Origin: Pseudomonas sp. Irchel 3H7
GTDB lineage: Bacteria > Pseudomonadota > Gammaproteobacteria > Pseudomonadales > Pseudomonadaceae
Assembly: GCF_900187605.1 (NCBI RefSeq)
Contig: NZ_FYEA01000005.1
Coordinates: 62,001 to 126,000 of the forward strand
Length of the DNA: 64,000 nucleotides
Direction of reading: 5' to 3'
The notes under the pieces are model-generated. The model did not search any database, was not told the origin of the DNA, and saw only the letters and a list, made by a program, of their open reading frames with translations. Below, piece by piece: positions 56,260 to 64,000 of the stretch. Position 1 is the stretch's first letter; each line of letters starts with the position of its first letter. Both the position numbers and the translations under genes were made by a program.

Positions 56260-56361
56260 GCTTTCACCTCGCTGTTGTTTTTATGGAACCGCGTTGCCCA
56301 GGCAGGCAGCGCGTTGAGTGCTCGGGTACAGATGCTGTTTATGTGTTGCCTGTCAGGGCCT

Positions 56362-56454
56362 CATCGCTGGCAAGCCAGCTCCCACAGGGATTTGTGTCGT
56401 TTACAGAATCTAAATCCAACACCGAATCCTGTGGGAGCTGGCTTGCCAGCGATG
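56362..56454. repeat. REPIN, family A
   Basis: CATCGCTGGCAAGCCAGCTC and its complement, between purU and fdhA. Confidence 0.9.
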
Positions 56455-56459
56455 GCGAT

Positions 56460-57317
56460 CTAGAGAACGACCGTACGATTGGCGTTGAGAAACACCCTCC
56501 GCTCAATGTGATACCCAACCGCCCGCGCCAGCGTCAGGCCCTCAATATCGCGCCCCTTGGCAATCAGATCCTCAGGGTAATGACTGTGATCCACCGCCTC
56601 GACGCCTTGGGCAATGATCGGCCCTTCATCGAGGTCGTTATTGATGTAATGCGCCGTCGCGCCAACCAGCTTCACGCCCTTGTTGTAGGCCTGGTGATAG
56701 GGCTTGGCGCCCTTGAAACCCGGCAGCAACGAGTGATGAATGTTGATCGCCTTGCCATCGAGCTTGCGGCACAGCTCCGGCGACAGCACCTGCATGTAGC
56801 GGGCGAGGATCACCAGTTCAGCGCCGGACTCTTCGATCACCTGACACACCTGACGCTCCTGCGACGGCTTGTCGTTGGGGTCGAGGGGGAAATGGTAGTA
56901 GGGAATCTGGTGCCAGTCGGCCAGCGGTTTCAGATCCGGGTGGTTGGAGACCACTGCCGCTACGTCCATCGACAACTGGCCAATGCGCTGACGGTAGAGC
57001 AAGTCGTTGAGGCAGTGGTCGGCCTTGGAGACCATGATCACCACTTTCGGCCGGTAGTTCGGTGCGGTCAGCTCGAAGATCATGCCGAAGGCCTGGCCAC
57101 GTTCGGCTAAGCCGGCGCGGAAGGATTGCTCGTCGAAGCCGTCGGGCTGGCGGAATTCCACGCGAATGAAGAAACGCCCGGAGAGGCGGTCATCGAACGA
57201 GTGGTGCTCGGTGACGTAGCAGCCCTGCTCGAACAGAAAACGCGTGACCGCGTCCACGGTGCCGAGGACGCTGGGGCAGTCGGCGGTCAGAATCCATGTG
57301 TCTGGGGCGCGGCTCAT
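56460..57317 (-). CDS. purU: formyltetrahydrofolate deformylase
   Basis: 285 residues. An N-terminal ACT domain (WILTADCPSVLGTVDAVTRF) and a formyltransferase-type hydrolase domain with INIHHSLLPGFKGAKPYHQA and the catalytic Asp in YINNDLDEGPIIAQ. It releases formate from 10-formyl-THF and frees THF for sarcosine oxidase and GlyA. The start is MSRAPDTWIL; a longer frame runs into a family D repeat. Confidence 0.94.
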   Translation of the reverse strand: MSRAPDTWILTADCPSVLGTVDAVTRFLFEQGCYVTEHHSFDDRLSGRFFIRVEFRQPDGFDEQSFRAGLAERGQAFGMIFELTAPNYRPKVVIMVSKADHCLNDLLYRQRIGQLSMDVAAVVSNHPDLKPLADWHQIPYYHFPLDPNDKPSQERQVCQVIEESGAELVILARYMQVLSPELCRKLDGKAINIHHSLLPGFKGAKPYHQAYNKGVKLVGATAHYINNDLDEGPIIAQGVEAVDHSHYPEDLIAKGRDIEGLTLARAVGYHIERRVFLNANRTVVL

Positions 57318-57363
57318 GGTGCGGTGACTCCTGTTCTTTGTGCGGGGTGTCAGGGGGATCTTT

Positions 57364-57525
57364 CCCCTCACCCTAGCCCTCTCCCGGAGGTAGAGGGGAC
57401 TGACCGAGGTGTTGTTTCGAGCTACGCCGACCTGAAATATCGCGTCGAACTCAGGCTCGAAAAACACACAAATCTGCTCCCTTTCCCCCTCTCCCCCCAG
57501 GGGGAGAGGGCTGGGGTGAGGGGGT
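57364..57525. repeat. MITE-like repeat, family D, copy 3
   Basis: 162 bp. Left end CCCCTCACCCTAGCCCTCTC and right end GGGAGAGGGCTGGGGTGAGG, with the internal GACCTGAAATATCG. It lies between soxG and purU. Confidence 0.85.
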
Positions 57526-57538
57526 AGCTCTTGATCTT

Positions 57539-58171
57539 TCAGGCCTGAACGCTCAACCCGTACTCAGCCGAAGCATCCTGCAACCACAACCACCAGTAAT
57601 CCGAGAAGCTACGACGAATCAGCAGTTCCCAAGTGTCTTCAGCGGTATGGCGAATCATCAACTGCGATTTGGCGAACACCGTGCCGACCGCTTTACCGAC
57701 CGGGAAGTTGTTCGGGTGCACGTCGTAGCTGGTGGATTTCATCAGCACCTGACGTACGTTCGGCCCGCTCAATTCGAGCACTTGCTGGCCGCCGCTGACG
57801 TTGACGATTGCGATGTGCAGATCGCCCAGCGCTTCGCGCAGTTTCTGTTCGGCAGCGAACTCTTCACCGCTTGGCACGATCAGCAGCCACTCATCCGGGC
57901 CCATCCATTGCAGGCTGGTTTCACCCTTGACGATGACGCTGAGAGCGCCGGGCAGTTCGATACCCAAGGCTTTGTGCACGCCAGCGGCGAAGGCTGCATC
58001 GTGGCCATCACCACGGATGGTCAGGTGACCGAGGAGTTTCTTTTCCCGCACGATCACGCCGGCGTTCTTGCGGCCCTTGCCGACCAGGCTGGCGAGGTCG
58101 GCATGGTGCAGCGACGACTCGGCCTTGGTGCCAGTGGTCGGGCGTTGTTGGTAAACATTGGCTGTGGTCAT
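57539..58171 (-). CDS. soxG: sarcosine oxidase gamma subunit
   Basis: 210 residues, GcvT-like fold (LQWMGPDEWLLIVP, VSGGQQVLELSGPNVRQVL). Part of the heterotetrameric enzyme. The start MTTANVYQQRP is chosen by family; the codon at 58204 would extend into a repeat. Confidence 0.94.
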   Translation of the reverse strand: MTTANVYQQRPTTGTKAESSLHHADLASLVGKGRKNAGVIVREKKLLGHLTIRGDGHDAAFAAGVHKALGIELPGALSVIVKGETSLQWMGPDEWLLIVPSGEEFAAEQKLREALGDLHIAIVNVSGGQQVLELSGPNVRQVLMKSTSYDVHPNNFPVGKAVGTVFAKSQLMIRHTAEDTWELLIRRSFSDYWWLWLQDASAEYGLSVQA

Positions 58172-58191
58172 AAAGCACCTTCCTGAATTCT

Positions 58192-58300
58192 TGATCGTTC
58201 CCACTCTCTGCGTGGGAATGCCGCCATGGACGCTCTGCGTCCGCTCTTGGGACGCAGAGCGTCCCGGGATGCATTCCCACGCAGAGCGTGGGAACGATCA
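58192..58300. repeat. large palindromic repeat, family E, between soxA and soxG
   Basis: TGATCGTTCCCACTCTCTGC at the left and GCAGAGCGTGGGAACGATCA at the right, with a nested inner dyad GGACGCTCTGCGTCC / GGGACGCAGAGCGTCC. It is a single copy in this window. Confidence 0.88.
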
Positions 58301-58303
58301 GTG

Positions 58304-61300
58304 TCAGATGTTCTGGCGATCACCCTTCGGATCGAAGAACACCGAAGAAACAATCTCCGCCTCGATCACGCTGCCGTCGGCCAGCGGTGCAAACACCCGC
58401 TCACCGAGGCGCTTCAGACCGCCCTTGACCACACCCATGGCAAACGAATAACCGAGGGAGTTGTGCGCGTAGCTGGAAGTCACGTGGCCGACCATGGTCA
58501 TCGGGATCGTCTGCTTGGTGTTGAACACCAGTTGCGCGCCTTCCGGCAGCCACACGTTCGGATCGATCGGCTTCAGACCGACCAGTTGCTTACGCTGATC
58601 CTTCACGCAGTCTTCACGGTTCATGCCACGCTGGCCGATCCACGAGAACGGTTTGGTGCGACCCACACACCAGCCCATGTTCAAGTCGTCCGGGGTCATC
58701 GAGCCGTCAGTGTCCTGACCGACAATGATGAAACCCTTCTCGGCACGCAGGACGTGCATGGTTTCAGTGCCGTACGGGGTCAGGTTGTATTGCTTGCCGG
58801 CCTCGACGATTTTCTCCAGCACGCCCATCGCGTAGTCGGCCTGCACGTTGACTTCGTACGACAGCTCACCGGTGAACGAGATACGGAACACCCGCGCCGG
58901 CACGCCGCCGACCAGACCTTCTTTCCAGGTCATGAACGGGAACGCTTCGTTGCTCAGATCAATGTCGGTCACGGCGCTGAGCAGCTTGCGGCTGTTCGGC
59001 CCGGACAGGGTCATGGTTGCCCAGTGGTCGGTGACGGAGGTGAAGTAGACCTTCATGTCCGGCCATTCGGTCTGGTGGTACAGCTCCAGCCACTGCAGCA
59101 CGCGAGCCGCGCCGCCGGTGGTGGTGGTCATGACAAAATGGTTGTCCGCCAGGCACGCCGTCACACCGTCGTCGAAGACCATGCCGTCTTCTTTGCACAT
59201 CAAACCGTAGCGAGCCTTGCCCACGTCGAGTTTGGTCCAGGCGTTGGTGTACACGCGGTTGAGGAACTCGCGGGCATCCGGGCCTTGGATGTCGATCTTG
59301 CCGAGGGTCGAGGCGTCGAGCAGGCCGACGCTGTCGCGCACGGCTTTGCATTCACGCTTCACCGCTGCATGCAGGTCTTCACCGTTTTTCGGGAAGTACC
59401 ATGGACGCTTCCACTGACCGACGTCTTCAAACTCGGCGCCGTTCTTCACATGCCAGGCATGCAGCGCGGTGTGGCGCACCGGTTCGAAGATGTGCCCACA
59501 GTGACGACCGGCCACGGCGCCGAAGGTCACCGGCGTGTAGTTCGGGCGGAACATCGTGGTGCCCATCTGCGGGATGGTCACATTCAGCGAACGGGCAGCG
59601 ATGGCCAGACCGTTAACGTTGCCGAGCTTGCCCTGATCGGTGCCAAAGCCCAGCGCGGTGTAGCGTTTGACGTGCTCGACCGACTCGAAACCTTCGCGGG
59701 TTGCCAGTTCGATCGCCGCAGCGGTGACGTCGTTCTGCAGGTCGACGAATTGCTTCGGCGCCCGTGCGGTGTTCTTTTCATGTGGCACCTGGAACAGCGC
59801 CAGCGTCGGTTCTTCGTGACGGCTCAGGGCTTTCGGCAGCACGCCTTCGACGGTCTGGAAACCGGCTTCAGCGGCAGCACGCACGCCACCTTCAAAACCA
59901 TCGGCCAGAGAATCACCGAGACCGTAAACGCCATTGATGCCACCGACGCACACGCGTTTCTGCGGTGCTTCGCCCGGTACGAAACCGAGGATGTCTTCGC
60001 GCCAGGTCGGCTTGCCACCGAGGTGCGAAGCCAAGTGAACAACTGGGCTGTAGCCGCCGGAGCTGGCAACCACATCGCAGTCGAGCCATTCGCCAGGACT
60101 GGTCACGGCGTGCGCTTTAACATCAATCGCCGCCACGCGGGCAGCAGTCACACGCTTGCTGCCACGGGCTTCGATCACAGCACTGCCGGTGAGGATGCGG
60201 ATGCCTTTGGCTCGCGCTTCTTCTACAAGCGCACCACGCGGATTGCTGCGCGCGTCGGCGATGGCGACCACTTGCAGACTGGCGTCGAGCCAATCCAGAG
60301 CAACGCGATAAGCGTGATCGTTGTTGGTGCTGAGGACGAGCTTCTTGCCCGGTGCCACGCCGTAGCGACGCACGTAAGTCGACACCGCACCAGCCAGCAT
60401 GTTGCCCGGCACGTCGTTGTTGCCGTAAACCAGCGGACGCTCGCAAGCACCGGTCGCCAGCACCACACGCTTGGCGCGGACACGGTGAATGCGCTGACGC
60501 ACCTGGCCAATCGGCGCACGGTCACCGAGGTGATCGGTGAGGCGTTCGTGAATGGTCAGGAAGTTGTGGTCGTGGTAACCGTTGACCGTGGCGCGCGGCA
60601 ACAGCAGCACGTCCGGAGTGTTCTTCAGTTCCGTGATGACGCTGGCGACCCAGTCCATCGCCGGTTTGCCGTCGAGGCTTTCGCGCGAGTCGAGCAGGCT
60701 GCCGCCGAACTCTTCCTGCTCATCGGCAAGGATCACTCGGGCACCGCTGCGCGCTGCGGCCAGGGCAGCGGCGAGACCGGCCGGGCCGGCGCCGACGATC
60801 AGCACGTCGCAGTGCTGGTTCATGTAGTCGTAGGTGTCCGGATCGACTTCGGTCGGCGAACGGCCGAGGCCGGCAGCCTTGCGAATGTACTTCTCGTAGG
60901 TCATCCAGAACGATTGCGGGTACATGAAGGTTTTGTAGTAGAAACCCGGCGGCATCAGCTTGCCGCCGACCTTGCCGAGAATGCCCATCATGTCGTTATT
61001 GACGCTCGGCCAGCCGTTGGTGCTGGTCGCGACCAGACCTTGATACAGCGCCTGTTGCGTGGCGCGCACGTTGGGGATTTGCGTGGCTTCGGTCGCACCG
61101 ATCTGCAGCACCGCGTTCGGCTCTTCGGCGCCGGCAGCGAAGATCCCGCGCGGACGCGAGTACTTGAAGCTGCGGCCGATGATGTCGACGCCGTTGGCGA
61201 TCAGTGCGGCGGCCAGCGAGTCACCCTCGAAGCCTTTGTAGCTCTGACCGTTGAAGGTGAAGCTCAGCACTTTGTTGCGGTCGATCCGTCCACCGTTGGA

Positions 61301-61321
61301 CAGGCGATTGGTCTGGCTCAT
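58304..61321 (-). CDS. soxA: sarcosine oxidase alpha subunit
   Basis: 1005 residues. An N-terminal 2Fe-2S-like region, the NAD-binding motif CDVLIVGAGPAGLAAALAAA near residues 172-190, and a C-terminal GcvT-like THF-binding half (from about 600; LDASTLGKIDIQGPDA). With SoxBDG it oxidises sarcosine to glycine and 5,10-methylene-THF or formaldehyde plus H2O2. The start overlaps soxD by 4 nt. Confidence 0.96.
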   Translation of the reverse strand: MSQTNRLSNGGRIDRNKVLSFTFNGQSYKGFEGDSLAAALIANGVDIIGRSFKYSRPRGIFAAGAEEPNAVLQIGATEATQIPNVRATQQALYQGLVATSTNGWPSVNNDMMGILGKVGGKLMPPGFYYKTFMYPQSFWMTYEKYIRKAAGLGRSPTEVDPDTYDYMNQHCDVLIVGAGPAGLAAALAAARSGARVILADEQEEFGGSLLDSRESLDGKPAMDWVASVITELKNTPDVLLLPRATVNGYHDHNFLTIHERLTDHLGDRAPIGQVRQRIHRVRAKRVVLATGACERPLVYGNNDVPGNMLAGAVSTYVRRYGVAPGKKLVLSTNNDHAYRVALDWLDASLQVVAIADARSNPRGALVEEARAKGIRILTGSAVIEARGSKRVTAARVAAIDVKAHAVTSPGEWLDCDVVASSGGYSPVVHLASHLGGKPTWREDILGFVPGEAPQKRVCVGGINGVYGLGDSLADGFEGGVRAAAEAGFQTVEGVLPKALSRHEEPTLALFQVPHEKNTARAPKQFVDLQNDVTAAAIELATREGFESVEHVKRYTALGFGTDQGKLGNVNGLAIAARSLNVTIPQMGTTMFRPNYTPVTFGAVAGRHCGHIFEPVRHTALHAWHVKNGAEFEDVGQWKRPWYFPKNGEDLHAAVKRECKAVRDSVGLLDASTLGKIDIQGPDAREFLNRVYTNAWTKLDVGKARYGLMCKEDGMVFDDGVTACLADNHFVMTTTTGGAARVLQWLELYHQTEWPDMKVYFTSVTDHWATMTLSGPNSRKLLSAVTDIDLSNEAFPFMTWKEGLVGGVPARVFRISFTGELSYEVNVQADYAMGVLEKIVEAGKQYNLTPYGTETMHVLRAEKGFIIVGQDTDGSMTPDDLNMGWCVGRTKPFSWIGQRGMNREDCVKDQRKQLVGLKPIDPNVWLPEGAQLVFNTKQTIPMTMVGHVTSSYAHNSLGYSFAMGVVKGGLKRLGERVFAPLADGSVIEAEIVSSVFFDPKGDRQNI

Positions 61322-61647
61322 ACCTTCTCTCCCAGCGCCGTCGTGGCTGTTTTCGCCGAATCAGCCTTGTCGGTGAATTGCGGCTTGGTGCCGATCTTGT
61401 AGGTTTCGAGAATCTCGTAGGTCACGGTGTCGCGGGTGACGTTGAAGTACTGACGGCAACCGGCGACGTGATCCCACAACTCGTGGTGCAGACCACGGGG
61501 GTTATCGCGGAAGAACATGTAGTCGCCCCACTCCTCGTCAGTGCAAGCGCCAGGGTCGAGCGGGCGCGGAATGTGCGCCTGACCGGATGCGTGGAATTCC
61601 TCTTCGGAGCGCAACTCGCCGCAGTGAGGACAGAAGATATGCAACAT
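61318..61647 (-). CDS. soxD: sarcosine oxidase delta subunit
   Basis: 109 residues. Zinc-binding cysteines FCPHCGE near the N-terminus and HVAGCRQYF in the middle. Overlaps soxA by 4 nt and follows soxB by 14 bp. Confidence 0.95.
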   Translation of the reverse strand: MLHIFCPHCGELRSEEEFHASGQAHIPRPLDPGACTDEEWGDYMFFRDNPRGLHHELWDHVAGCRQYFNVTRDTVTYEILETYKIGTKPQFTDKADSAKTATTALGEKV

Positions 61648-61661
61648 GGGGATTTCTCCTG

Positions 61662-62912
61662 TTAGTGGGCAACCGCAGCAGCGCCGTGTTCATCGATCAA
61701 CGCACCGTTGTGGAAACGGTCGATGGAGAAAGGTGCGGCCAACGGGTGCATTTCACCCTTGGCCAGACTCGCGGCAAACACGTTGCCCGAGCCAGGTGTG
61801 GCCTTGAAGCCACCGGTGCCCCAACCGCAGTTGAAGAACATGTTCGGTACCGGGGTTTTCGAAATGATCGGGCAAGCGTCCGGGGTGGTGTCGACGATGC
61901 CGCCCCACTGGCGGTTCATGCGCACCCGCGACAGCACCGGGAACATCTCGACGATGGCCTGGATGGTGTGCTCGATCACCGGGTACGAACCGCGCTGGCC
62001 GTAGCCGTTGTAACCGTCGATACCGGCGCCGATCACCAGGTCGCCCTTGTCGGACTGGCTGATGTAACCGTGTACGGCGTTGGACATGATCACGCTGTCG
62101 ATAATCGGTTTGATCGGCTCGGACACCAGCGCTTGCAGCGGGTGGGATTCGATCGGCAGACGGAAACCGGCCAGTTTGGCCATGTGCCCGGAGTTACCGG
62201 CGGTGACCACGCCGACGCGCTTGGCGCCGATGAAACCCTTGTTGGTTTCAACACCGATGCACACGCCGTTTTCCTTGCGGAAACCGATCACTTCGGTCTG
62301 CTGGATCAAGTCCACGCCCAAGGCGTCGGCGGCACGGGCAAAGCCCCAAGCCACGGCATCGTGACGGGCGACGCCGCCGCGACGCTGCACGGTCGCGCCC
62401 ATCACCGGGTAGCGGGTGTTTTTCGAGCAGTCGAGGTACGGAATCTCGTCAGCGACTTGCTTGGCGTTGAGCAGTTCGCCATCAACGCCATTGAGGCGGT
62501 TGGCGCTGACCCGACGCTCGGAATCACGAATATCCTGCAGGGTGTGGCACAGGTTGTAGACGCCACGCTGGGAGAACATCACGTTGTAGTTGAGGTCCTG
62601 GGACAGGCCTTCCCACAATTTCATCGCGTGTTCGTAGAGGTGCGCCGACTCGTCCCACAGGTAGTTGGAGCGAACGATGGTGGTGTTGCGCGCGGTGTTA
62701 CCGCCGCCCAGCCAGCCCTTCTCGACCACGGCGACGTTGGTGATGCCGTGCTCTTTCGCGAGGTAGTAAGCGGTCGCCAGACCGTGCCCGCCGCCGCCGA
62801 CGATGACCACGTCGTAGACCTTCTTCGGCGTTGGCGTGCGCCACATGCGCTGCCAGTTTTCGTGGTGGCTGAGGGAGTGTTTGAAGAGGCCGAAGCCCGA
62901 ATAGCGTTGCAT
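61662..62912 (-). CDS. soxB: sarcosine oxidase beta subunit
   Basis: 416 residues, the FAD/FMN oxidase subunit. The dinucleotide motif [16 protein letters not shown] is at about residues 36-51; [22 protein letters not shown] follows. It starts 20 bp after glyA. Confidence 0.96.
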   Translation of the reverse strand: MQRYSGFGLFKHSLSHHENWQRMWRTPTPKKVYDVVIVGGGGHGLATAYYLAKEHGITNVAVVEKGWLGGGNTARNTTIVRSNYLWDESAHLYEHAMKLWEGLSQDLNYNVMFSQRGVYNLCHTLQDIRDSERRVSANRLNGVDGELLNAKQVADEIPYLDCSKNTRYPVMGATVQRRGGVARHDAVAWGFARAADALGVDLIQQTEVIGFRKENGVCIGVETNKGFIGAKRVGVVTAGNSGHMAKLAGFRLPIESHPLQALVSEPIKPIIDSVIMSNAVHGYISQSDKGDLVIGAGIDGYNGYGQRGSYPVIEHTIQAIVEMFPVLSRVRMNRQWGGIVDTTPDACPIISKTPVPNMFFNCGWGTGGFKATPGSGNVFAASLAKGEMHPLAAPFSIDRFHNGALIDEHGAAAVAH

Positions 62913-62932
62913 AGTCAGTTACTCCAGAACAC

Positions 62933-64000
62933 TCAGCGATAAACCGGGAAGTCTGCGCACAGGGCCGACACTTGCTGGGCAACATTGGCCTCGACATCGG
63001 CATCGCCGAGGTTGTCGAGGATGTCGCAGATCCAGCCAGCCAACACTTCGCACTGGGTCACCTTGAAACCGCGCGTAGTGACAGCCGGGGTGCCGATGCG
63101 CAGGCCCGAGGTCACGAACGGCGATTGCGGGTCGTTCGGCACGGCGTTCTTGTTGACGGTGATGTGTGCACGGCCAAGGGCGGCGTCGGCGTCTTTGCCG
63201 GTCAGGCCCTGACGGATCAGGCTGACCAGGAACAAATGATTGTCGGTGCCGCCGGACACTACATCGTAGCCACGTTTGATAAACACGCTGGCCATCGCCT
63301 GAGCGTTGTCGATCACTTGTTGCTGATAAGCCTTGAAGCCCGGCTCCAGCGCTTCTTTGAAGCACACGGCTTTACCGGCGATGACGTGCATTAACGGGCC
63401 GCCCTGAGCGCCGGGGAACACCGCGGCGTTGAGCTTCTTCTCGATCTCTTCGTTGGACTTGGCCAGGATCAGCCCGCCCCGTGGACCGCGCAGGGTTTTG
63501 TGCGTGGTGGTGGTGACCACGTCGGCGTACGGCAGCGGGTTCGGGTACAGACCGGCAGCGACCAGACCGGCGACGTGGGCCATATCGACGAAGAGCAGCG
63601 CGCCGACTTTGTCAGCAATCTGACGGAAGCGCGGGAAGTCCAGAGTCTTCGAGTAAGCGGAGAAACCGGCGACGATCATTTTTGGCTTGGATTCGACGGC
63701 CAGACGCTCGACTTCGTCGTAATCGATCAGCCCGGTGTCGGTGTTGATGCCGTACTGCACGGCGTTGTAGAGCTTGCCCGAGGACGACACTTTGGCGCCG
63801 TGGGTCAGGTGACCGCCGTGGGCCAGGCTCATGCCGAGGATGGTGTCGCCTGGCTGGATCAGCGCCAGGTACACGGCGCTGTTGGCCGAAGAACCGGAAT
63901 GCGGCTGGACGTTGGCGTAATCGGCGCCGAACAGTTGCTTGGCGCGTTCGATGGCCAGCGCTTCAACTTTATCCACATGCTCGCAGCCACCATAGTAGCG
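62933..64000 (-). CDS. glyA: serine hydroxymethyltransferase, 5' end missing
   Basis: 355 C-terminal residues are visible; the frame is open through the window edge (first visible residues [11 protein letters not shown]). The PLP lysine lies in [15 protein letters not shown]. It interconverts glycine and serine with 5,10-methylene-THF. First gene of the sarcosine cluster in view, so it probably uses the glycine and C1 unit made by SoxBDAG. Confidence 0.96.
   Translation of the reverse strand, partial: RYYGGCEHVDKVEALAIERAKQLFGADYANVQPHSGSSANSAVYLALIQPGDTILGMSLAHGGHLTHGAKVSSSGKLYNAVQYGINTDTGLIDYDEVERLAVESKPKMIVAGFSAYSKTLDFPRFRQIADKVGALLFVDMAHVAGLVAAGLYPNPLPYADVVTTTTHKTLRGPRGGLILAKSNEEIEKKLNAAVFPGAQGGPLMHVIAGKAVCFKEALEPGFKAYQQQVIDNAQAMASVFIKRGYDVVSGGTDNHLFLVSLIRQGLTGKDADAALGRAHITVNKNAVPNDPQSPFVTSGLRIGTPAVTTRGFKVTQCEVLAGWICDILDNLGDADVEANVAQQVSALCADFPVYR

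Noticed and set aside
58226..61402. 1058-codon open frame on the plus strand opposite soxA
   Set aside because: soxA on the minus strand is certain by domains and operon. Long antisense frames are expected in high-GC, codon-biased genes. The frame also begins inside the family E palindrome and has no recognisable domain.
1..64000. CRISPR arrays, rRNA or tRNA genes, prophage or transposase genes
   Set aside because: No regular direct-repeat arrays, RNA gene signatures, or transposase, integrase or phage structural proteins were seen; all repeats are inverted-pair intergenic elements.

Overview
The window is a chromosomal segment of a fluorescent-type Pseudomonas (P. fluorescens group, inferred). 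The reasons are the high GC content with strong codon-driven antisense shadows, the gene neighbourhoods (davBA-pqqFABCDE, bioBFHCD, creBCD, glyA-soxBDAG-purU-fdhA, malate synthase G), and a dense set of REP/REPIN-type palindromic repeats typical of that group. I see no rRNA, tRNA, prophage, insertion sequence or CRISPR array. About 57 protein genes can be supported; the first (aminotransferase) and last (glyA) are cut by the window edges.

Layout. 1-4.4 kb: an exported HisC-like aminotransferase (5' end missing), an Lrp/AsnC regulator, and davB-davA, the first two steps of lysine breakdown to 5-aminovalerate. 4.4-12.1 kb: the PQQ cluster pqqF, pqqA, pqqB, pqqC, pqqD, pqqE, followed by a coupled S9 peptidase. 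12.2-15.8 kb: a Pmp3-type membrane peptide, a RelE-like toxin/HTH antitoxin pair with a palindromic operator, a class III aminotransferase and a divergent LysR regulator. 16-23.2 kb: three ~600-residue acyl-CoA dehydrogenase paralogues on the minus strand, with a membrane diguanylate cyclase between the second and third; the outermost one has two overlapping PsrA-type boxes upstream. 23.4-29.3 kb: a small flagellar-rod-like protein, the minus-strand biotin operon bioBFHCD with a BirA-like operator, and a divergent ComF-family gene.

29.4-38 kb: ModE, a Tat-exported PhoX phosphatase, the SrkA kinase, RarD, a two-ACT-domain GcvR-like protein, and glcB (glyoxylate shunt) with a 28-bp RccR-like site. 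38-41.4 kb: a single-domain response regulator divergent from a cNMP/CBS/DUF294 nucleotidyltransferase coupled to a DEDD exonuclease. 41.7-47.3 kb: an iron cell-surface signalling set (ECF sigma, FecR-like anti-sigma, TonB receptor with STN domain, PepSY membrane protein, 59-residue membrane peptide). 47.4-55 kb: a glutathione transferase, creB-creC-creD, a periplasmic retropepsin-like protein, a PlsC/YihG acyltransferase, a DUF2780 secreted protein, a small cold-shock-like protein and a cold-shock protein. 55-64 kb: the minus-strand one-carbon cluster glyA, soxB, soxD, soxA, soxG, purU, fdhA, which demethylates sarcosine and handles the released one-carbon unit through serine, formate and formaldehyde.

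Most genes are well-known families. The less expected content is non-coding: a BirA-like operator whose half-site contains the bioB -35 and which lies in the first codons of the divergent gene; tandem PsrA boxes; an RccR-type site; a toxin-antitoxin operator; a hairpin over the ribosome binding site of an aminotransferase; paired DnaA boxes; a Crc/Hfq-type A-rich motif at the davB start; and five families of inverted-pair repeats, several of them inside operons. I found no clearly new multi-gene system. The nearest candidates are the DUF294 nucleotidyltransferase/exonuclease/receiver locus and the half-cold-shock-domain protein upstream of the csp gene.
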